This document shows positions 46,032 through 54,691 of a stretch of DNA of 64,000 nucleotides, in pieces. Source of the stretch: Alphaproteobacteria bacterium (lineage in GTDB: Bacteria > Pseudomonadota > Alphaproteobacteria > Caulobacterales > Maricaulaceae); contig JAAEZM010000003.1 of the NCBI GenBank assembly GCA_018222865.1, positions 170,458 to 234,457 on the forward strand, given 5' to 3'. The position numbers and the translations under genes were made by a program. The notes below the pieces were generated by a model. It was not told the DNA's origin, did not search any database, and was given only the letters and a program-made list of their open reading frames with translations. The stretch's first letter is position 1. Each line of letters starts with the position of its first letter.

Positions 46032-46721
46032 ATGAGGCGCGCAGAACGTTTGATCCGCATCGTCCAGGCGCTTCGCGAGGCCGCACCCGGTGCTGTTACG
46101 GCTCAGGATATGGGCCGGAAGTTCGAGGTCTCCGAGCGCACGATCTACCGCGATATCGCGCATCTTGTGGCCTCCGGCGCTCCGATTGATGGTGAGGCGG
46201 GTGTCGGTTATGTCCTGCGGCCGGGCTTTGATCTGCCGCCCTTGAACTTTTCTTTCGAACAGCTCGACGCCCTGGCTCTGGGCGCCCGTTTTGTGCGGGC
46301 CACAGGGGATAGGGATTTGGCAATGGCGGCGGCGGAAGCCCTCGCCAAGATCGAGCACGCCATGCCCGATACCCATAAAGAGCGATTACGCTCGGCGCCG
46401 CTGTTCGCGGCGATGATGGACGAGACGGTGCGGCCTGAAGCCTTTGCTCCGGTGCGCAATGCCATTTCAGGCAAGCGCAAGCTCCGCATTCGCTACACCT
46501 CGCTGAAAGGTGAGGATACGACGCGGATCGTTCGCCCGCTCGCGCTTACCTGTTTTGGCCATGTCTGGCTTTTGACGGCCTGGTGCGAAATGCGTCAGGA
46601 CTTCCGGCAATTCCGCGCAGATTTGATCAAGCGCCTCACCGTTCTGGCTGAGACGTTCGAGGACGAGCCCGGCAAGACGTTTGAGGATTATCAGCGCGGC
46701 GATATCGAGGGCAGCAACTAG
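46032..46721 (+). CDS. YafY-type HTH/WYL-domain transcriptional regulator
   Basis: A 229-residue protein with an N-terminal HTH_11 domain (KFEVSERTIYRDIAHL) and a WYL domain in the C-terminal half (KLRIRYTSLKGEDTTRIVRPLAL; key part RIRYTSLKG), where the eponymous Trp-Tyr-Leu reads Arg-Tyr-Thr. WYL domains sense small ligands or nucleic acids. CAGGAGGTGTC before the ATG decides this start over an upstream in-frame TTG-type codon. It converges with the glyoxalase gene, three bases apart. Targets unknown. Confidence 0.85.
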   Translation: MRRAERLIRIVQALREAAPGAVTAQDMGRKFEVSERTIYRDIAHLVASGAPIDGEAGVGYVLRPGFDLPPLNFSFEQLDALALGARFVRATGDRDLAMAAAEALAKIEHAMPDTHKERLRSAPLFAAMMDETVRPEAFAPVRNAISGKRKLRIRYTSLKGEDTTRIVRPLALTCFGHVWLLTAWCEMRQDFRQFRADLIKRLTVLAETFEDEPGKTFEDYQRGDIEGSN

Positions 46722-46724
46722 CCG

Positions 46725-47192
46725 CTACCAGCTGCCGGTGTTTTCCATCGAAGCCCAGGGCTCTTCCGCTGGCAGGCTGTCACCGCGCTGGAGCAGCTCT
46801 ACCGAGATCCCGTCCGGAGATTTCACAAAGGCCATGCGGCCATCGCGCGGTGGGCGGTTGATGATATAGCCCATGCCGTCGAGATGCGCACAAAGCTCGT
46901 AAATATTCTCAACCCGATAGGCGAGATGGCCGAAATTCCGGCCGCCTGAATAGTCTTCCGGATCCCAGTTATGCGTCAGCTCCACGGCCGGCATGCCGTC
47001 GGGTACTTTGCCGGATCCCGGCACAAAGCCGGCACGCGCAATGTCTTCATCCGTGGCCAGAAAAATCAGGGTGAAACGTCCCGGTTCGCTGTCAAAACGC
47101 GAACACTCTTTCAGGCCCAGCCCATCGCAGAAAAAGCGGAGGCTCGCCTCAACATCACTGACGCGGATCATGGTGTGAAGGTATTGCATCAC
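46725..47192 (-). CDS. gloA: Lactoylglutathione lyase (glyoxalase I)
   Basis: A 155-residue VOC-fold metalloenzyme that isomerises the methylglyoxal-glutathione hemithioacetal. Metal ligands can be placed as His in LHTMIRV, Glu in AVELTHNWD, His in FGHLAYRV and Glu in GISVELLQR, giving the complete H-E-H-E set. NWDPEDYSGGRNFGHLAYRV (key part GGRNFGHLAYRV) is diagnostic. It depends on glutathione made by GshB. Its ATG overlaps the stop of the membrane protein gene upstream by four bases. Confidence 0.93.
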   Translation of the reverse strand: MMQYLHTMIRVSDVEASLRFFCDGLGLKECSRFDSEPGRFTLIFLATDEDIARAGFVPGSGKVPDGMPAVELTHNWDPEDYSGGRNFGHLAYRVENIYELCAHLDGMGYIINRPPRDGRMAFVKSPDGISVELLQRGDSLPAEEPWASMENTGSW

Positions 47193-47770
47193 TCAGTCTC
47201 GTTCTCGGCTGGAAGGTTGGGTTTCGCGACTGTGCTGCTCACAGGACGGGCTTTCTTGGCCCAGGCGGGACGTTTGCGCGGAATGACCACATCATCGAGC
47301 GGCTCCCCGCGGGCGCGGGCCAGGGCGGCATTATAGCTCTCCGGACGGCGCTGATGGTGCAGGCGGGCGGCAACATAGCCCACGAAGGCCCAGGAGCCAC
47401 ACATGCCGAAGAACATGTAGAACATCCACGGATAATAGCCGACATCATACCAGGGGCCGCCATCCAGCCCGAGGACGATGACCGGCCAGAGCAGCATCAG
47501 CCCGACAGAGGCGGGAACCGAGATCAGCACCGCGCCGATAAGCGTGGCGGCCGCATAAAGCGCCCAGCGCGGTTCATGGGCGGAGATGTAAATCCGCTCG
47601 AAAGTGGCTTTTTCGACGCCCTTAATCGTCTTCGGCTTGACCTCGCAGCGATCTTGCCATTCCTCACGCGCTTCCTCGGTCAGGGCATTGCGCGCCGCCA
47701 TCCAGCGAACGAAGAGCGCGGCGGCGACGGTCAATGCGGTCAGGGCGGCATAGAGATAGGGTCCGTACAT
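47189..47770 (-). CDS. Uncharacterised membrane protein coupled to gloA
   Basis: A 193-residue protein with an N-terminal helix (about 4-24), a polar segment, and two or three further hydrophobic segments (about 72-110 and 118-138), ending in a basic, proline-containing tail. No family recognised. Overlap with gloA (ATGA) shows coupled translation. Nothing in the sequence reveals its role. Confidence 0.72.
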   Translation of the reverse strand: MYGPYLYAALTALTVAAALFVRWMAARNALTEEAREEWQDRCEVKPKTIKGVEKATFERIYISAHEPRWALYAAATLIGAVLISVPASVGLMLLWPVIVLGLDGGPWYDVGYYPWMFYMFFGMCGSWAFVGYVAARLHHQRRPESYNAALARARGEPLDDVVIPRKRPAWAKKARPVSSTVAKPNLPAENETE

Positions 47771-47779
47771 TCCCTCTAT

Positions 47780-48628
47780 TTAGCGCTTAGCGGCCTCATA
47801 TGCGAGCATGGCGCGCTTGCGATCCACACCCCAGTGATAACCCGTCAGCTTTCCATTGGCTGCGAGCACCCGGTGGCAGGGGATGAGCCAGGAGACCGGA
47901 TTCGCCCCGACGGCCGCTCCGATGGCCTGGAAGGCGCGTGGCGTGCCAACCGTCTCGGCCAGGGCCTTATAGCTCGTCGTCGCCCCGGTCGGGATGGAGA
48001 GCAGGGCGCGCCAGACCTGGCGTTGCCAGGGCGTGCCGTAAAGCGCCAGCGGGATGGGCGAACGCCCGGGCGCCTCGAATATCCGCTCCACCCAGCGACG
48101 TGCGTCCTCATCATCACGTTGATACTCTGCGGCGGGATAGCGCGCTTGCAGGTCCGCAAACCCGGTCGCGATGTCCGGATCGGCGAAGGCCAGCGCGGAT
48201 AGGCCGCGCTCGGATACCAGGCAAATCGCTTGGCCGAAGGGGGACGGCGCCGCGCCCCAGCTGAAACGAAGCCCTGCGCCCCGACGTTTGGCATCCCCCG
48301 GGGTGACGGCCTCATGCGCGATAAACAGATCATGTAAACGCCCCGGGCCTGACAAGCCGGCTTCGAAGGCGGCATCCAGCATGTCAGCCCCGTCATCAAT
48401 GGCCTCGCGTGCGGCATCATGAGCAAAGGCGCCCACATATTTTTTCGGACTCATGCCAACCCAACGCTGGAAGACGCGCTGGAAATGATGCGGTGACAGG
48501 CCGGCCAGACGGGCCAGTTCGTCCAGATCGGGATGATCGCGCCAGTTTTCACCGATATAGCCAAGGACTTCAGTGATGCGCGGATAATCGCGACTGGCTT
48601 CGTCGAGAGAGTAGAAATGAGCGGTCAT
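47780..48628 (-). CDS. AraC-type HTH fused to O6-methylguanine-DNA methyltransferase
   Basis: A 282-residue Ada-like protein. The N-terminal part (about 15-110) is an AraC helix-turn-helix (LDELARLAGLSPHHFQRVFQRWVGMSP; key part LSPHHFQRVF). The C-terminal part is an Ogt domain with the active site IPCHRV (Cys251) and helix PRAFQAIGAAVGANP. It lacks the N-terminal zinc/Cys38 methyl-acceptor domain of E. coli Ada, so the phosphotriester-dependent switch to activator is missing. It repairs O6-alkylguanine irreversibly. It lies just before the membrane protein gene on the same strand. Confidence 0.9.
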   Translation of the reverse strand: MTAHFYSLDEASRDYPRITEVLGYIGENWRDHPDLDELARLAGLSPHHFQRVFQRWVGMSPKKYVGAFAHDAAREAIDDGADMLDAAFEAGLSGPGRLHDLFIAHEAVTPGDAKRRGAGLRFSWGAAPSPFGQAICLVSERGLSALAFADPDIATGFADLQARYPAAEYQRDDEDARRWVERIFEAPGRSPIPLALYGTPWQRQVWRALLSIPTGATTSYKALAETVGTPRAFQAIGAAVGANPVSWLIPCHRVLAANGKLTGYHWGVDRKRAMLAYEAAKR

Positions 48629-48637
48629 GAACGCAGA

Positions 48638-49225
48638 TTACCGCGCTGAGGCGTGGGCTCCACCCGGATCTTGCGTCGGGTGAATGGCGCGACGGGCTGA
48701 CTGTATCGCTTCTGCGAGGGCGTCGGCAAACTCGCCGCGCTCCTGCGGGGCCAGAAAGCTCCCCAAAACCAGGGACTTGCCATTGGCGCTCAACGCGACC
48801 TGGGCATGATGCTCATCGCGATCAATCAGGTTCAGGCGCACCCAGGCGGTCGGCAGGCGGAAGCGGCGCATATGCCCGGTCGGATGCCGGCGGGTCACCT
48901 CAATATCGCGCGCATCGACACGCACCCATTCCCGGGCCCGGCCATCGCGATAGGAGATCCGGAAAGCCAGCCAGATCAGAAAGGCATCCAGCCCGAAAAA
49001 CGGCATGACCGGCCAGGCGCCGATCGAGATGAACATCATGCCAGCCGTGAATGAAATCAGTGTGATGGCGATCATCAAGGCGATGAAGGCGGGATTGCGC
49101 AGCGACCGGTTGGGCGCCAGCTCGGCGTCCATGAAGGTCGGACCGTCATATCGTTCGACGGTTTCAGCTTCTGCAGGCCAAGTTTCAACGATCATGCGAG
49201 GCATGGCTGTATAATTAGGGCGCAA
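48638..49225 (-). CDS. DUF2244 family membrane protein
   Basis: A 195-residue protein with two close hydrophobic helices (about 46-66 and 69-90) followed by a cytosolic-type domain with RDGRAREWVRVDARDIEV and a positively charged beta region. This arrangement matches DUF2244, common beside nth in Alphaproteobacteria. Its function is unknown. It is divergent from nth across 113 bases and followed by the AraC-Ogt gene after nine bases. Confidence 0.82.
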   Translation of the reverse strand: MRPNYTAMPRMIVETWPAEAETVERYDGPTFMDAELAPNRSLRNPAFIALMIAITLISFTAGMMFISIGAWPVMPFFGLDAFLIWLAFRISYRDGRAREWVRVDARDIEVTRRHPTGHMRRFRLPTAWVRLNLIDRDEHHAQVALSANGKSLVLGSFLAPQERGEFADALAEAIQSARRAIHPTQDPGGAHASAR

Positions 49226-49338
49226 ATCTTTTCAGGCCAATATCCGGCATAGCTTATTCATGACCCTGCTGAGCCCGCCCTTGTTGGCGGCGGCGCAAAA
49301 ATGATGACAGTCCGGGCTCGCTCTGCTTTTTTCGCGCC

Positions 49339-50031
49339 ATGGCCACTCCGAAAAAATCTCCCGCAAAGAAGAAGCGTGCCCCGCGCGGTCTTAATCGCGA
49401 GCAGGCGCTCGACCTGTTTGCGCGTCTGTCTGAAGACCGTCCCGATCCTCAAACGGAGCTGGATTATACCAATCCCTACACGCTTCTCGTCGCTGTAGCC
49501 TTGTCCGCTCAAGCCACGGATGTCGGGGTGAACAAGGCGACGAAACTACTGTTTCAGGAAGCCGATACACCGCAGAAAATGGTGGCGCTGGGCGAAGACC
49601 ATGTGCGCGACCGCATCAAGACGATCGGTCTTTTTCGCAATAAGGCCAAGAATGTGATCGCCCTGTCTCACATGCTGATCGAGAAGCATGGCGGCGAGGT
49701 GCCGGCGGATCGCGAGGCGCTCGAGGCACTGCCCGGTGTTGGACGAAAGACGGCAAATGTTGTTCTGAATGAAGCTTTTGGCGTGCCGACGATCGCTGTC
49801 GATACCCATATCTTCCGGGTCTCTAACCGGACCAGGCTCGCCCCCGGCAAAAACCCGGACGAGGTCGAAGCCCGGCTTGAGAAAATCACCCCGGAAGCGT
49901 TCAAGAAGGGCGCGCATCACTGGCTGATCCTGCATGGGCGCTATCTCTGCAAGGCGCGCAAGCCGGAATGCTGGCGCTGCATGATCGAAGATATCTGTCA
50001 GTTCAAGGAAAAGACGCCAGCGCCGAAATAG
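49339..50031 (+). CDS. nth: Endonuclease III (DNA glycosylase/AP lyase)
   Basis: A 230-residue HhH-GPD enzyme with the hairpin LPGVGRKTANVVL and catalytic Lys137 and Asp155 (VDTHIFRVSNR). The [4Fe-4S] ligands are Cys204, 211, 214 and 220 (Cys-x6-Cys-x2-Cys-x5-Cys). It removes oxidised pyrimidines and cleaves abasic sites. A basic N-terminal extension (KKSPAKKKRAPRG) may aid DNA binding. It converges with the SLC13 carrier gene ten bases away. Confidence 0.96.
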   Translation: MATPKKSPAKKKRAPRGLNREQALDLFARLSEDRPDPQTELDYTNPYTLLVAVALSAQATDVGVNKATKLLFQEADTPQKMVALGEDHVRDRIKTIGLFRNKAKNVIALSHMLIEKHGGEVPADREALEALPGVGRKTANVVLNEAFGVPTIAVDTHIFRVSNRTRLAPGKNPDEVEARLEKITPEAFKKGAHHWLILHGRYLCKARKPECWRCMIEDICQFKEKTPAPK

Positions 50032-50040
50032 GCGGATCGA

Positions 50041-51561
50041 TCAGCCAAAGAAAACCGGGCCGAGCGTTACGCCGATCAGGCTGATAATCACGATTGCTGC
50101 CAGATTGATCCGGAAGCCCGCCTTGATCATCTGCCCCTGGGAAACAGCACCGGAGGCATAGACGATGGCATTGGGCGCTGTGGCGACGGGCAGCATGAAA
50201 GCGGTCGAGGCTGCAATCGCGACCGGGACGACAAGATGCTCAGGCGGGATGCCGGCATTGACCGCTAGAACGCCCAGCACTGGCAGAAAGGCTGTCGTGG
50301 TTGCGACATTGGATGTGACTTCCGTCAGGAAAACCACTGTTGCGACCATGGCGAGGATCAAAAGCGGCAGGGGCCAGCTTTCAAGGAAACTCATCTGATT
50401 GCCCAGGAAATCCGCCAGACCGGTGGAAGACAGCGCTGCAGCCAGGGACAGACCGCCACCAAACAGGATGATGACATTCCAGGGCAGGCGCGCCAGCCCG
50501 GCCCAATCCATCAGGGCAGAGCCCTTCTTGTCCGGACATCCTGACGGGATCAGGAAGGCGAGGAGTGCGCCCATCACGGCGATTTGCGTATTACCCAGCT
50601 GCAGCGTGACAGGCAGCTCCAGCCCTTGAGAGAGCGAGGCGAGCAGCGGATTCCAGCCCCAGTCCATCCCGGGTTGACCGATCAGCTCGCCAGGCAGGAC
50701 CCGGCCCATCCATAACAGCGCGACCGTCCCGAACAGGATGGCAACGCGCAATTCCGGCTGGGTCATCGGGCCGAGCTTGGCCAGTTCGGCGTCGAGATGC
50801 TGGCGCGCTGCCTCGCTTTTCTCGCCCTTGCCCAGTTTGAAAACAAACCGGGTCAGGATGAGCCAGGCTGCGGGAATGATCAAAAGGACAGTCGGCAGGC
50901 CCAGCGCCATCCATTGTGCGAAATCGACAGAGCGGCCGAATTCGTTTTCCAGATAGCCAATGCCGATGAGATTGGTGGGTGTGCCCACCGGCGTTGCCAT
51001 GCCGCCAATGGAGGCCGCATAGGCCACGGCGAGTGCGAGCGCTGTTCCGAACTTCGCCTTGTCGCCCAGGTTTGGCATTTCGCTTTCGACTTCTTCGGCC
51101 ACTTTCAGCGCGATGGGGATCATCATCAGCGTGGTTGCGGTGTTGGAAATCCACATCGACAAGAGCGCGGAGGCGGCCATGAAACCGCCAATCAGGGCAG
51201 TCGGGCGGCTACCGAACTTCTTGACGATATTCAGTGCGATCCGGGCGTGGAGATTCCATTTCTCAATTGCCAGCGCGACGATGAATCCGCCCAGCAATAG
51301 CATCACGATCGGGCTGGCATAGGGCGCCGTCGCGGCGCCTGTCGAGGTGATGCCAAACAGCGGGAAAAGCGCGATGGGGACGAGTGCGGTTGCGGCAATC
51401 GGGAGGGCTTCGGTGGCCCACCAGCAGGCCATCATCAGACCCAGGGATGCCAGCAGCCAGGCTTCCGGGGAAAGCGTATCGGGGCGCGGCAAGAGCTGTA
51501 ATCCCACCGCGAGCACCAGGCCGAGGATCAAACCGATCTGCTGGCTCTTTGAACGCCCCAA
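50041..51561 (-). CDS. SLC13/DASS-family anion:Na+ symporter
   Basis: A 506-residue polytopic carrier with about 12 helices. Two repeated SNT-type motifs are seen: ISNTATTLMMIPIAL in the first half and EVTSNVATTTAFLPVLG in the second, which form the Na+/carboxylate sites of DASS transporters. Substrates are likely dicarboxylates such as succinate or malate, or sulfate; these cannot be distinguished. The opposite, plus-strand nth converges with it. Confidence 0.9.
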   Translation of the reverse strand: MGRSKSQQIGLILGLVLAVGLQLLPRPDTLSPEAWLLASLGLMMACWWATEALPIAATALVPIALFPLFGITSTGAATAPYASPIVMLLLGGFIVALAIEKWNLHARIALNIVKKFGSRPTALIGGFMAASALLSMWISNTATTLMMIPIALKVAEEVESEMPNLGDKAKFGTALALAVAYAASIGGMATPVGTPTNLIGIGYLENEFGRSVDFAQWMALGLPTVLLIIPAAWLILTRFVFKLGKGEKSEAARQHLDAELAKLGPMTQPELRVAILFGTVALLWMGRVLPGELIGQPGMDWGWNPLLASLSQGLELPVTLQLGNTQIAVMGALLAFLIPSGCPDKKGSALMDWAGLARLPWNVIILFGGGLSLAAALSSTGLADFLGNQMSFLESWPLPLLILAMVATVVFLTEVTSNVATTTAFLPVLGVLAVNAGIPPEHLVVPVAIAASTAFMLPVATAPNAIVYASGAVSQGQMIKAGFRINLAAIVIISLIGVTLGPVFFG

Positions 51562-51571
51562 GATTTAGACC

Positions 51572-51775
51572 CTAGGCGTTCGGGTCTTCAGGGGAGCCGG
51601 AGCGCACATAGCGGCGATCGCAATAGGGACATTCCACAAAATCGGCCTCGCCCATTTCCAGGAAAACGCGCGGGTGACCCAGGGCACCTCCACCGCCATC
51701 ACAGGCGATACGGTGGCCTTTAACGGCAATAATCTCCGACGGCGGGATGGATTTGGCAGCTTCAGCCATGGACAA
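51572..51775 (-). CDS. Small CHCC-type zinc-finger protein (NDUFS6-like)
   Basis: A 67-residue protein with Cys in RIACDG, His in GHPRVF and Cys-x2-Cys in ECPYCDRRYV, giving a C-H-C-C zinc site. It matches the zf-CHCC family related to mitochondrial complex I accessory subunit NDUFS6, which is common in Alphaproteobacteria. A role in complex I assembly is suggested by the family, not shown here. It is divergent from the ABC ATPase gene and ten bases before the SLC13 gene. Confidence 0.88.
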   Translation of the reverse strand: MSMAEAAKSIPPSEIIAVKGHRIACDGGGGALGHPRVFLEMGEADFVECPYCDRRYVRSGSPEDPNA

Positions 51776-51847
51776 GCCCTCATGGACAGGACGAAAAGTG
51801 ACGCCTAACTATGGCTTTTAGCCCTCGCCCGTCAATTCCGAGTCGAC

Positions 51848-52810
51848 ATGTCCGATACATCCCACCTGCCTGAATACGCCCTGGAAGCCATTGATCTGCG
51901 CAAGACCTATGGTGGAACCAAGAAGGCGCCGCCGAAAGAAGCCTTGAAAGGCGTGACCTTACGCGTGCCGCGCGGGTCGATCTTTGGATTGCTGGGGCCA
52001 AATGGCGCCGGCAAGTCGACATTCATCAATATTTTCGCGGGCCTGGTGAATAAGACCTCCGGCACGGTGAAGACCTGGGGCATTGATATCGACAAGGATA
52101 GTCGCGCGGCGCGCGCGGCCATCGGCGTTGTGCCTCAGGAAATCAATATGGATGTGTTTTTCACGCCCTATGAAACGCTCGAATTGATGGCCGGGTTTTA
52201 TGGCGTGCCGAAAGCGGAGCGTCGGACTGAGGAATTACTCGAAGCGGTCGGTTTGTCTGACAAGCGCAATGCCTATGTGCGGCAATTATCCGGGGGCATG
52301 AAGCGTCGGCTGCTGGTGGCGAAGGCGATGGTGCACACGCCGCCCATTCTGGTGCTCGATGAGCCGACGGCCGGTGTCGATATCGAATTGCGGCGCCAGC
52401 TCTGGGACTATGTGCGCGAATTGCATGCTCGCGGAACCACGATTGTGCTGACCACGCACTATCTCGAGGAGGCCCAGGAATTGTGTGACGAGATCGCCAT
52501 TGTCGATCAGGGCCAGGTGGTGGCGTGCGAGCCCAAGGAACAGCTCCTCAAGCGCATGGACAAGAAAACCTTGGTGATTGACCCGGTTGACGCTCTCAAT
52601 GCGGTGCCGGCCGAGTTTGCCGCTTATGACGCGGAAATCCGCGCTGGCGGCGCGCTCGCGATCACCTATCGACAGGGCCAGCAATCGGTTGCGGAGATGA
52701 TCGAGACTTTCCGCGGGTCCGGCGGTCGCATTGATGATTTGCGAACCGAAGAGCCTGATCTCGAGGATGTCTTCCTGGCGCTGACCTATAATCGTGAGGA
52801 GGGGGCATAA
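51848..52810 (+). CDS. ABC transporter ATP-binding protein (ABC-2 / YadG type)
   Basis: A 320-residue ATPase with Walker A GPNGAGKST, signature LSGGMKRRL, Walker B ILVLDEPTAGVD and the H-loop TTHYLEEAQ. The C-terminal about 80 residues match the regulatory region of drug- or polysaccharide-export ATPases. Such proteins normally have an ABC-2 permease gene immediately downstream; here the next gene is a small unrelated membrane protein 150 bases on. The permease is thus encoded elsewhere or absent. Confidence 0.92.
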   Translation: MSDTSHLPEYALEAIDLRKTYGGTKKAPPKEALKGVTLRVPRGSIFGLLGPNGAGKSTFINIFAGLVNKTSGTVKTWGIDIDKDSRAARAAIGVVPQEINMDVFFTPYETLELMAGFYGVPKAERRTEELLEAVGLSDKRNAYVRQLSGGMKRRLLVAKAMVHTPPILVLDEPTAGVDIELRRQLWDYVRELHARGTTIVLTTHYLEEAQELCDEIAIVDQGQVVACEPKEQLLKRMDKKTLVIDPVDALNAVPAEFAAYDAEIRAGGALAITYRQGQQSVAEMIETFRGSGGRIDDLRTEEPDLEDVFLALTYNREEGA

Positions 52811-52959
52811 ATCCCCGCCGCATCCTGCCAGAAGACGGTAAAAACCCGCCTCGTGAAAGAGGGATAAAACGGCTACACTTCCCGTAAGCTCTGCCCGATT
52901 TCCGGCATAGTTTCCGTGTATTCGATCTCGCGTACGCAAAAGAGAGACGGGAGAGGAAA

Positions 52960-53331
52960 ATGTTCCGAACTATTCGCCACTTATTCGCCATCATGGTCAC
53001 TGCGCCACTGTTTCTGGGCCTGACCTGGTTTTTCGGAATTTATCTCCATCCCCAAGGTTCCACAGGGGCCGGTTTTTCTTTTGTCCTGATCTTGCTGAGC
53101 GCGATCGCCTCGCTAGTCGTTTATCGATGGCTGGCCCGTCCGGGTCCCAAAGTACGCTTTCGCAATAAGGGCGTGGATGGGTATGACCGCGATTTCGGAC
53201 TTGGCATGACAGGATATGCTGAGCACAAGGGCGCGCGTCGTCGCCGTGATGACGATCCAGACCCGGACAGTGTCGGCGGGCGGCGCAATTCCGGCGATGG
53301 CGACCTCGATGGCGAGGAAGGGCTCGCCTGA
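52960..53331 (+). CDS. Small membrane protein with charged tail
   Basis: A 123-residue protein with two hydrophobic helices (about 8-28 and 37-57) then a hydrophilic, Arg/Asp-rich tail (ARRRRDDDPDPDS) likely disordered. GGGAGAGGAAA stands before the ATG. I recognise no family. It does not look like the missing permease of the ABC ATPase before it, being too small. Confidence 0.65.
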   Translation: MFRTIRHLFAIMVTAPLFLGLTWFFGIYLHPQGSTGAGFSFVLILLSAIASLVVYRWLARPGPKVRFRNKGVDGYDRDFGLGMTGYAEHKGARRRRDDDPDPDSVGGRRNSGDGDLDGEEGLA

Positions 53332-53359
53332 GGCCGTCCATCAGACCCGGTCGCGAGCG

Positions 53360-54451
53360 CTAGGGCGCGTCGCCATCGCTCGCGACAAAACCATCCCAGC
53401 TGCTCATATAGTCAATAAAGGCTGGGCCGAGGCCTTCAGCCTGCAAATGGGCCCGGCTGACCGGAAGAGCGGCGGGTTCGAATGACGGGTTCGCGCGCAT
53501 CTTTTCCGGGAAGTCATGGTGCAGGATACCGCTGCGCCCGAGGATGGCGAAATCGAGCCCGGCATCCAGCGCACGCCGAACATCGGCTGCGGTCGAGATC
53601 TGACCCGCCGAACCCAGCCGCACAGCACCGCGCTCCAGAGATGTGAAATGCTCAAGCAGGGATTTGTCCTGGAAGGCCTCCTCCTGCGGCATTTTGAATG
53701 TGTCCCATAAGGACAGGTCCAGATAATCAATTGTCTGGTCGGCAAACAGGCGCTGAACAATCTCGATCATCTCGCCCAGCTGCATGCCGAAACGTTCCGG
53801 AGACAGGCGCACGCCGAGACTGAAATCCGCCCGACATACCGCCCGCACACCCTCGATCAGGTCGAAGAGTATACGCGAGCGGTTTTCCAGCGACCCACCA
53901 TATTGGTCATCGCGGTGATTGATTTTCGGGCTGATGAACTGGCTCAGGATATAGCCATGGGCCCCATGCAGCTCGACACCGTCAAACCCGGCCTTGTCCG
54001 CACGCTTGGCAGCGGCGATGAAATCATCCTTCAAGCGCTCAACCTCGTCAGTGGTAAGGGCCTTGGCGCCATGTTTTTCATTGTCTGACGGGCATTCCGG
54101 GGGGGCGTCGATCAAATCCTGTGGTGTGCGCATGCCGGCATGATGCAATTGCACGATGGAATGCGTGCCAGCTGCATTGAGGGCGTCGGCCAGACGGCTG
54201 AGCCCGTCGAGATGTTTGTCACTCCAAATGCCAAGCTGCCCGGGAAAGCCGATACCGCGCTCCCGCACATGGCTTGCACAGGTCGAGACTGCCCCGAAAC
54301 CGCCCTCGGCGCGCTTGGTCAGCCAGTGAAATTCATCCTCGCTGAGCGTACCATCCGCATGACTTTGCAGATTGGTCAGCGGTGCGAGCATGAAGCGGTT
54401 GGACCAGTTTGGCCCGTGCTGGAGGGAGAGCGGGGAGAAGGGGTCTGTCAT
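53360..54451 (-). CDS. NADH:flavin oxidoreductase, Old Yellow Enzyme family
   Basis: A 363-residue TIM-barrel flavoenzyme. Typical OYE segments are FMLAPLTNLQSHADG near the N-terminus, VELHGAHGYILSQFISPKIN (FMN/substrate region; key part HGAHGYILSQF) with INHRDDQYGGSLENR, and AILGRSGILHHDFPEK near the end. It reduces activated alkenes or similar electrophiles with NAD(P)H; the physiological substrate is unknown. It stands alone and converges with the small membrane protein gene. Confidence 0.9.
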   Translation of the reverse strand: MTDPFSPLSLQHGPNWSNRFMLAPLTNLQSHADGTLSEDEFHWLTKRAEGGFGAVSTCASHVRERGIGFPGQLGIWSDKHLDGLSRLADALNAAGTHSIVQLHHAGMRTPQDLIDAPPECPSDNEKHGAKALTTDEVERLKDDFIAAAKRADKAGFDGVELHGAHGYILSQFISPKINHRDDQYGGSLENRSRILFDLIEGVRAVCRADFSLGVRLSPERFGMQLGEMIEIVQRLFADQTIDYLDLSLWDTFKMPQEEAFQDKSLLEHFTSLERGAVRLGSAGQISTAADVRRALDAGLDFAILGRSGILHHDFPEKMRANPSFEPAALPVSRAHLQAEGLGPAFIDYMSSWDGFVASDGDAP

Positions 54452-54614
54452 GGCGGTTCCGGGCGCGGGAAGTGATCAGGTGTTTGCGCCACCATGGCAA
54501 AATCAATCGGGCCGCGTCCAGTGCGGCAAGCCGCCGAGCTGAGACCAAGCTGGAAATCCCTGAGCCCAGCCGATTGCGCCCCCCGCCGGCATCAGGTATC
54601 AGTCCGAGTTCAAC

Positions 54615-54691
54615 GCACCTATAGCTCAGCTGGATAGAGCGCTGCCCTCCGAAGGCAGAGGTCAGAGGTTCGAATCCTCTTAGGTGCGCCA
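54615..54691 (+). tRNA. tRNA-Arg (anticodon CCG)
   Basis: A complete 77-base cloverleaf with CCA encoded. The acceptor stem GCACCTA pairs with TAGGTGC, followed by G-CCA. The D loop holds AGCTCAGCTGGATAGAGC; the anticodon stem CTGCC/GGCAG encloses CTCCGAA, giving anticodon CCG for CGG codons. The T arm is AGAGGTTCGAATCCTCT. All stems pair fully. Confidence 0.98.
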
